A stretch of 11,522 nucleotides of DNA, taken from Neisseriaceae bacterium. Lineage in GTDB: Bacteria > Pseudomonadota > Gammaproteobacteria > Burkholderiales > Neisseriaceae. The notes beneath the pieces are model-generated. The model saw nothing but the letters and a program-made list of their open reading frames with translations. It was not told the origin of the DNA and did not search any database. Location: the NCBI GenBank assembly GCA_030146285.1, contig JASLBZ010000076.1, forward strand, positions 1-11,522, given 5' to 3'. Shown in pieces: positions 6,936 through 11,522 of the stretch (position 1 is the stretch's first letter; each line of letters starts with the position of its first letter). Both the position numbers and the translations under genes were made by a program.

Positions 6936-8564
6936 ATGAGCAATTTTTTGGTCAATCAAGGACTTGATAAGAATCCAGCCAACTATGTGCCGTTATCTCC
7001 GCTGTCGTTTCTTAGACGCAACGCCCTTGCACACGGCAATCGAGCGGCTTCTATTTATGGTGAGCGCATGCGCACATGGACAGAAGTCAACCAGCGCTGC
7101 CTAAAAATGGCATCGGCACTCAGTCAAATGGGCGTAGGATATGGTGATGTAGTGGCAACCATGTTGCCTAACCTGCCCGAAATGATGGAGCTACACTTTA
7201 GCGTACCCATGCTAGGTGCGGTTCTGAACACCATGAATACCCGCTTAGATGCAGACACAGTTGCGTATATTTTAGCGCACAGCCAAGCCAAAGTGATTTT
7301 TGTGGATAAGGAATACACCAGCGTCATTGAGGCAGCCCTAAACTTGGGCAATATCGACATAGTCGTTATCGCTGTAGAAGACGATGCCATTTCAGGGCAA
7401 TTGCTTGGAGATTTAACTTACGAAAGCGTTCTTGCAACAGGCAGCCTATCATTTCAAGCAGTAGAATTGACCGACGAGTGGGATGCCATTTCGGTTAACT
7501 ACACATCGGGAACAACCGGTCGCCCCAAAGGCGTGGTATACCACCACCGCGGTGCCTATTTAAATGCTTTAAGCAACAGCATTGCCATTGGTTTGGGACA
7601 AAATTCTGTTTATTTGTGGACGTTACCCATGTTCCATTGTAATGGATGGTGCTACCCATGGGCTGTTGCTGCCATTTCTGGCACCAACGTGTGCATTCGA
7701 CAACCAAAACCAGAGTGGATTTTTAAAGCTATTTCACAACACCATGTCACCCACATGTGTGCAGCCCCCATTGTATTGAATATGATGGTCAATGCACCCA
7801 AACACATGCAGCAACCTTTTTCTCATCAAGTGACCATTGCTACCGGTGGCGCTGCCCCTGCTGCGGTAACCATTGAGAAAATGGAAGCATTGGGCATCAA
7901 TGTAATCCATTTGTATGGCATGACTGAAACCTATGGACCTACTATGGTTTGTGAAGTGCAAGACGATTGGCAGCATGAAAATGTCGAAATGCGCTCCATC
8001 AAAATGGCACAGCAAGGTGTTTACACCGTGTCGATGTCAGACATGGCTATTTTAGGTGATGATGGCCAACTGCTACCCAAAGATGGCATCAGTGTGGGGG
8101 AATTGTGTGTGCGTGGTAACTCCGTCATGAAAGGCTATTTACTCAACCCACAAGAAACCAGTAGTGCTTTTGCCAATGGTTGGCTACATACAGGTGACAT
8201 GGGTGTTTGGGATGCCAGTGGTTATGTGCAAATCAAAGACCGCTCCAAAGACATCATTATTTCTGGCGGTGAAAACATTTCCAGCCTTGAAATTGAAAGT
8301 GTTTTGTACACCCACCCTGCAGTCTTAGAGGCTGCCGTTGTTGCGGCACCTGATGAGCACTGGGGGGAAGTACCTTGCGCATTTATCACATTAAAGCCGA
8401 ACTTTAACCAGATTGATGAGGATTCGATTAAAACCTATTGCAAAGAGCATTTAGCTCGCTTTAAAGTCGTCAAAAAAGTGATTTTTATCGATGATATCCC
8501 GAAGACTTCAACAGGGAAAATTCAGAAAAAAATATTGCGTGAACAATTGTTACTACAACCGTAA
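6936..8564 (+). CDS. Acyl-CoA ligase (AMP-forming), DmdB/medium-chain type
   Basis: This ANL-superfamily enzyme activates a carboxylic acid with ATP to an acyl-adenylate and then to acyl-CoA plus AMP. I place the start at ATG 6936, with TGGAGGT at 6921-6927 eight bases upstream; an in-frame ATG at 6777 would lie inside the permease gene. The length, 542 residues, is typical. Motifs in order are the P-loop YTSGTTGRPKGV (189-200), PMFHCNGWCYPW (231-242), YGMTETYG (327-334), HTGD (418-421), hinge DRSKDIIISGGENISS (435-450) and the thioesterification lysine Lys528 in PKTSTGKIQKK. The N-terminal LSPLSFLRRNA and the LNTMNTRLDAD stretch (97-107) match the subfamily holding DmdB, 3-methylmercaptopropionate:CoA ligase, and related short/medium-chain ligases. 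It does not look like MatB malonyl-CoA synthetase, though I cannot exclude a malonate role from motifs alone. It ends the operon, eight bases before a terminator-like hairpin. The exact acid is unknown. Confidence 0.88.
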   Translation: MSNFLVNQGLDKNPANYVPLSPLSFLRRNALAHGNRAASIYGERMRTWTEVNQRCLKMASALSQMGVGYGDVVATMLPNLPEMMELHFSVPMLGAVLNTMNTRLDADTVAYILAHSQAKVIFVDKEYTSVIEAALNLGNIDIVVIAVEDDAISGQLLGDLTYESVLATGSLSFQAVELTDEWDAISVNYTSGTTGRPKGVVYHHRGAYLNALSNSIAIGLGQNSVYLWTLPMFHCNGWCYPWAVAAISGTNVCIRQPKPEWIFKAISQHHVTHMCAAPIVLNMMVNAPKHMQQPFSHQVTIATGGAAPAAVTIEKMEALGINVIHLYGMTETYGPTMVCEVQDDWQHENVEMRSIKMAQQGVYTVSMSDMAILGDDGQLLPKDGISVGELCVRGNSVMKGYLLNPQETSSAFANGWLHTGDMGVWDASGYVQIKDRSKDIIISGGENISSLEIESVLYTHPAVLEAAVVAAPDEHWGEVPCAFITLKPNFNQIDEDSIKTYCKEHLARFKVVKKVIFIDDIPKTSTGKIQKKILREQLLLQP

Positions 8565-8571
8565 TCTGACA

Positions 8572-8603
8572 ATAAACATGCTAACTTCGGTCAGCATGTT
8601 TAT
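8572..8603 (+). terminator. UUCG-capped hairpin at the end of the operon
   Basis: The arm AAACATGCTAAC (8574-8585) pairs with GTCAGCATGTTT (8590-8601) around a TTCG loop closed by C-G, an exceptionally stable tetraloop in RNA. One A-C mismatch (8583/8592) interrupts the stem, and two outer A-T pairs extend it to 14 pairs. Only a short T-run follows (TTTAT), so it may act as a weak intrinsic terminator or as a 3'-end stabiliser. It begins eight bases after the ligase stop codon. Confidence 0.6.
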
Positions 8604-8657
8604 AAGCGGCTAGCCAAACCAGAATCACAATACAGGCACGGCTTCAAAAAAATACGA

Positions 8658-8682
8658 TACAATGTTCATTATTAAATACAAT
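8658..8682 (+). promoter_or_regulatory. Possible -10 elements for the small lipoprotein gene
   Basis: Two exact TACAAT hexamers lie at 8658-8663 and 8677-8682, 19 bases apart, upstream of the lipoprotein start at 8715 and downstream of the operon hairpin. Either fits a sigma-70 -10 box, but no convincing -35 hexamer is at the right distance. A separate promoter is expected here because the gene follows a terminator. Confidence is low. Confidence 0.3.
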
Positions 8683-8714
8683 CTGAACCAACCTATCCTA
8701 AATGGGGTATTACT

Positions 8715-8873
8715 ATGCTGAACAAAATAGCCATACTATTGAGCAGTCTACTCATCCTATCTGCTTGTGCATCTAACCAAGCCGATGTTGATGTGGCAAA
8801 GCGCATTGGGGAGTGCATCATTGATGGCAATCAAAATGGCAATTGTGAAATGCCAACCTTAGAAGGCAAATAA
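8715..8873 (+). CDS. Small putative lipoprotein, 52 residues, function unknown
   Basis: This short gene encodes a 52-residue product. It starts MLNKIAILLSSLLILSAC, a clean lipoprotein signal: Lys4, a hydrophobic core (5-16) and the lipobox LSAC with the acylated cysteine at Cys18. Residue +2 is Ala, so outer-membrane sorting is expected, and the mature part would have only 35 residues. It contains two further cysteines (Cys34 and Cys44) that could form a disulfide in the periplasm, bracketing an Asn/Gly-rich loop IIDGNQNGN that loosely resembles a calcium-loop sequence. GGGG at 8704-8707 lies seven bases before the ATG and serves as a modest ribosome binding site. It sits alone between two hairpins, so it is probably a monocistronic unit. 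I recognise no family. The lipobox, spacing and terminator make a real gene likely despite its size. Confidence 0.72.
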   Translation: MLNKIAILLSSLLILSACASNQADVDVAKRIGECIIDGNQNGNCEMPTLEGK

Positions 8874-8909
8874 AGCCATATCGACGGTGTATCAGATGAT
8901 TTACCCATA

Positions 8910-8942
8910 AAAAAGACTTAAGCTTATCGCTTAAGTCTTTTT
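8910..8942. terminator. Bidirectional intrinsic terminator
   Basis: The arm AAAAAGACTTAAGC (8910-8923) pairs perfectly with GCTTAAGTCTTTTT (8929-8942) around a 5-base loop, giving 14 pairs. Read on either strand, the stem ends in a run of Ts, so it should stop transcription both from the lipoprotein gene (stop at 8873) and from the convergent ygiQ gene (stop codon at 8965-8967). Confidence 0.88.
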
Positions 8943-8964
8943 GTTTGTGCTTTAAAATGTTTTG

Positions 8965-11256
8965 TTAATGCTTTTTGGCTGTGCTGCGTTTTTTGCCTTT
9001 GGGCGCATCTTGAAAGCGCTCAGTCGGATGCCATGCCGTTCTGGCTGTTTGTACTTTGGCTTTGCCACCTTCTTGGCGTGTGGGCTTGTGGGCTGCTTTG
9101 ACGCCCACTTTATTGGCGCTGGCTTTGGCTGCCGTGCTCACTTTTACCGTGCCTTTTTTGCCGCCTTTAACCGGTGGCAGCCAATCGGCTGGCTGGGTTG
9201 GTGGAATCAAATGCTTTTTGCTGTAACCAATTAAATCGCCACGACCCATCTCTAGCAAGGCTGCACGCAATAGCGGCCAGTTATCCGGATGGTGATAACG
9301 CAAGAATGCTTTGTGCAATTTACGGCGTTTGCCATCTTTAACAATATCCACTTTGTCTGAGCTGCGCGACAGTTTTTTCAAAGGATTGCGCGTGGTGTGC
9401 CACATCGTGGTTGCCAATGCCATTGGTGTTGGCATAAAGGTTTGTACTTGGTCTAGGCGGAAATTATTTTCTTTTAACCACATCGCCAAATTCATCATGT
9501 CTTCATCGCTGGTGCCCGGATGCGCTGCAATAAAGTAAGGAATCAAATACTGTTCTTTGCCCGCTTCTTTGCTGGCTCTTTCAAACATTTGTTTGAAGCG
9601 ATCATACTTTTTCATTTTGGGTTTCATCATCATCGATAATGGACCATCTTCAGTATGTTCTGGTGCAATCTTCAAATAACCACCCACATGGTGGGTCACC
9701 AATTCTTTGATGTACTCTGGGCTTTCCACTGCCAAGTCATAACGCAAACCTGAGCTAATGGTGATTTTTTTCACCCCATCAATAGAACGAGCCTTGCGAT
9801 ACAAACCAATCAAAGAAGTGTGGTCGGTATTTAAGTTCGGGCAAATATCAGGCCAAACACAAGACAATTTACGGCAGTTTTTCTCAATATCGTGTGACTT
9901 ACATGCCAAACGGTACATATTGGCAGTTGGGCCGCCCAAATCAGAAATATAGCCTTTGAAGCCTTCGGTTTTATCGCGAATTTCTTCAATTTCTTTTAAG
10001 ATTGACTCTTCTGAGCGGCTTTGAATAATGCGTCCCTCATGCTCGGTAATCGAGCAGAATGTACAGCCACCAAAACAACCACGCATGATGTTAATGGAAA
10101 ACTTAATCATTTCCCAAGCTGGAATATTGGCATCGCCATAGCTTGGATGTGGATTGCGAGCATACGGTAAGCCAAACACATAATCCATCTCTTCTGTGGT
10201 CAATGGAATGGGCGGTGCATTCAACCAAACATCACGATTACCATGCAATTGCACCAAGGCACGGGCATTGCCTGGGTTCGACTCCAAATGCAAAGTACGG
10301 CTGGCATGGGCATACAAAACAGGGTCATATGCCACGGCTTCATAACTTGGAATGCGCACCACTTGTTGGTGGCGAATCTGGCGACGTGCTTCTGCGCGCT
10401 CTTTCGCACTCATAAAGACTACCGGTTGAGCATGCTCTTTGACTTCGTCGTCTTTGGCGGCTAGCTCTTCTGGGCTAAATTCATGGTAAGGATTTAAAAC
10501 GGTATCAACTTTGCCCGGAACATCCACTGTGGTTGAGTCAATCTCAATCCACTCTTGGTTGTCCGGTGTTTGCCCGTGGTTAATCAAAAACGCAGTACCA
10601 CGCACATCGCGAATGTCTTTTAAACGCACACCTGCGGCTCGGCGCTGTGCCACTTCAACCAAAGCTCGCTCGGCACTGCCGTAAAGCAATAAATCAGCAC
10701 GGGCATTGATCAAAATCGATGGACGAACCTTGTCAGACCAATAGTCGTATTGGGCAATCCGACGCAAACTCGCTTCGATTGAGCCAATCATCACATCCAC
10801 ACCTGGGTAAGCTTCTTTACAACGCTGTGAATAAACAATCGCAGCACGATCTGGACGCTTGTTTGGCGCACCATGCGGTGTATAGGCATCGTCTGAGCGT
10901 GGGCGTTTGTCCGCGGTATAGCGGTTAATCATGGAGTCCATATTGCCAGCGGTCACACCAAAGAATAAATTCGGCTCCCCTAAAGCACGGAATGCCTCGG
11001 CACTTTGCCAATCGGGTTGAGCAATAATGCCCACTCGAAAGCCCTGCGCTTCCAATAAGCGACCCACCAAAGCCATACCAAAACTTGGATGGTCAATGTA
11101 AGCGTCACCTGTGACCAAAATAATATCGCAAGAATCCCAACCAAGCTCGTCCATTTCGGCACGGCTCATGGGTAAAAATGGCGCGATACCAAAACGCTTG
11201 GCCCAATATTTTTTATAGGAATTCAGTGGCTTTTGTGCCGAAGGATGTGTGTTCAT
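8965..11256 (-). CDS. ygiQ: YgiQ, UPF0313 radical SAM protein
   Basis: This 763-residue protein is collinear with E. coli YgiQ: PFLPMSRAEMDELGWDSCDI near the N-terminus (26-45), FGVTAGNMDSMINRYTADKR (99-118) and IEASLRRIAQYDYWSD (160-175). The radical-SAM cluster ligands are Cys394, Cys398 and Cys401 in GCFGGCTFC, followed by SITEHEGRIIQSRS. YLKIAPEHTED (527-537) and IPYFIAAHPGTSDEDM (572-587) are also conserved. Radical SAM enzymes cleave S-adenosylmethionine with a 4Fe-4S cluster to make a radical; the substrate of YgiQ is not established. The last 70 residues are Lys/Ala/Thr-rich low-complexity sequence, likely a disordered basic tail. The start is supported by alignment from residue 10 onward; the ribosome binding site is weak (AAAGA just upstream). 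It converges on the lipoprotein gene and shares its terminator, and I see no functional link with the operon. Confidence 0.96.
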   Translation of the reverse strand: MNTHPSAQKPLNSYKKYWAKRFGIAPFLPMSRAEMDELGWDSCDIILVTGDAYIDHPSFGMALVGRLLEAQGFRVGIIAQPDWQSAEAFRALGEPNLFFGVTAGNMDSMINRYTADKRPRSDDAYTPHGAPNKRPDRAAIVYSQRCKEAYPGVDVMIGSIEASLRRIAQYDYWSDKVRPSILINARADLLLYGSAERALVEVAQRRAAGVRLKDIRDVRGTAFLINHGQTPDNQEWIEIDSTTVDVPGKVDTVLNPYHEFSPEELAAKDDEVKEHAQPVVFMSAKERAEARRQIRHQQVVRIPSYEAVAYDPVLYAHASRTLHLESNPGNARALVQLHGNRDVWLNAPPIPLTTEEMDYVFGLPYARNPHPSYGDANIPAWEMIKFSINIMRGCFGGCTFCSITEHEGRIIQSRSEESILKEIEEIRDKTEGFKGYISDLGGPTANMYRLACKSHDIEKNCRKLSCVWPDICPNLNTDHTSLIGLYRKARSIDGVKKITISSGLRYDLAVESPEYIKELVTHHVGGYLKIAPEHTEDGPLSMMMKPKMKKYDRFKQMFERASKEAGKEQYLIPYFIAAHPGTSDEDMMNLAMWLKENNFRLDQVQTFMPTPMALATTMWHTTRNPLKKLSRSSDKVDIVKDGKRRKLHKAFLRYHHPDNWPLLRAALLEMGRGDLIGYSKKHLIPPTQPADWLPPVKGGKKGTVKVSTAAKASANKVGVKAAHKPTRQEGGKAKVQTARTAWHPTERFQDAPKGKKRSTAKKH

Positions 11257-11375
11257 GTCTTTAAATCATTATTTTTATCAGGCCGGTATTGTCTCATAAA
11301 ATCACAAACTTAGGATTACTGAAGGCTGTTATTTTACAAAACGCATGACAAAATCGATAAAAACCAATCATGTAA
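11257..11375. other. ygiQ upstream region
   Basis: These 119 bases lie between the ygiQ start and the frame at the right edge. They are AT-rich and should hold the ygiQ promoter, but no hexamer pair stands out on the minus strand. On the plus strand TTGTCT (11289-11294) and TAGGAT (11311-11316) form a weak pair. No RNA gene, hairpin or repeat is evident. Confidence 0.3.
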
Positions 11376-11522
11376 GTGCTGCTAACGGCACCCTCTGGTG
11401 CTCAAGAAAATACTCGCCACCAAAAACAAGAGGACTTCCAAAGCGGCTCATCATGGATTAGTAACCGACTTTCTGACCTTTTTGCTCCCAACACAAAGCA
11501 TGCTGGCTCTAAAAAACCGTAC
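11376..11522 (+). CDS. Possible 5' end of an unidentified gene, cut by the window edge
   Basis: A frame opens after a TAA at 11373-11375 and runs without a stop to the last base, giving 49 residues from GTG 11376. The sequence is hydrophilic and compositionally like a real protein (for example FQSGSSWISNRLSDLFAP), without the Trp/Cys excess seen in the opposing minus-strand frame. Against it: no ATG, no Shine-Dalgarno before the GTG and no recognised family. An ATG at 11345 in another frame stops at 11459-11461, so a frameshifted or degraded gene is an alternative. Transcription would diverge from ygiQ. Confidence 0.28.
   Translation, partial: MLLTAPSGAQENTRHQKQEDFQSGSSWISNRLSDLFAPNTKHAGSKKPY

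Noticed and set aside
74..8564. A classic malonate utilisation (matABC) cluster
   Set aside because: The decarboxylase fits MatA, but the ligase is of DmdB/medium-chain type rather than MatB, the permease is not a dicarboxylate carrier of the MatC type, and three extra oxidoreductases would be unexplained.
8962..9234. 90-codon plus-strand frame opposite the ygiQ 3' end
   Set aside because: It is antisense to the Lys/Ala-rich tail of YgiQ; its Cys/Phe/Gly-rich product is the expected complement of that low-complexity sequence.
11375..11385. AGTGCTGCTAA at both ends of the window (15-25 and 11375-11385), a possible repeat or attachment site
   Set aside because: Eleven-base matches are expected many times by chance in a window this long, and neither copy adjoins a tRNA or integrase.
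11402..11521. Minus-strand frame open from the right edge (about 39 codons)
   Set aside because: It is rich in Trp, Cys and Phe near its end and opposes a more protein-like plus-strand frame, so it looks like a shadow.

Overview
The window reads as a piece of a proteobacterial, probably gammaproteobacterial, chromosome. Base composition is moderately AT-leaning (roughly mid-40s % GC by eye). YgiQ is full length and collinear with the enterobacterial protein, a DxxA-type outer-membrane lipoprotein signal is present, and the CoA-metabolism genes are of aerobic proteobacterial type. I cannot place the genus. No mobile element, CRISPR array, rRNA or tRNA gene is visible.

Positions 74-8564 hold six plus-strand genes in tight succession (gaps of 26, 10, 47, 88 and 1 nt), each with a good Shine-Dalgarno sequence, closed by a UUCG-capped hairpin at 8572-8603. 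In order they are: malonyl-CoA decarboxylase; a PhaB-like acetoacetyl-CoA reductase (SDR); a long DmdC-type acyl-CoA dehydrogenase; a GabD-like, non-acylating aldehyde dehydrogenase; a UraA/SulP-fold (SLC23/26-like) permease without a STAS domain; and a DmdB-type acyl-CoA ligase. Together they look like an uptake-and-catabolism operon: an organic acid (or an aldehyde oxidised to one) is imported, activated to its CoA thioester, dehydrogenated at the alpha-beta position and processed further, with malonyl-CoA decarboxylase returning any malonyl-CoA to acetyl-CoA. The substrate is not determined by the sequence, and no enoyl-CoA hydratase is present inside the window. The aldehyde dehydrogenase looks like GabD but lacks one arginine that binds succinate semialdehyde and lacks the redox-switch cysteine, so its substrate is probably different.

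Positions 8565-8964 contain the operon terminator, a small unannotated 52-residue lipoprotein gene (8715-8873) and a bidirectional terminator (8910-8942) shared with the convergent gene. Positions 8965-11256 on the minus strand encode YgiQ, a UPF0313 radical-SAM protein. The last 266 bases contain no secure gene; an open frame runs off the right edge (11376 onward) with no visible ribosome binding site.

The points most worth following up are the unassigned catabolic operon, the altered substrate pocket of its aldehyde dehydrogenase, two mutually exclusive hairpins in the leader of the permease gene, and the small lipoprotein.
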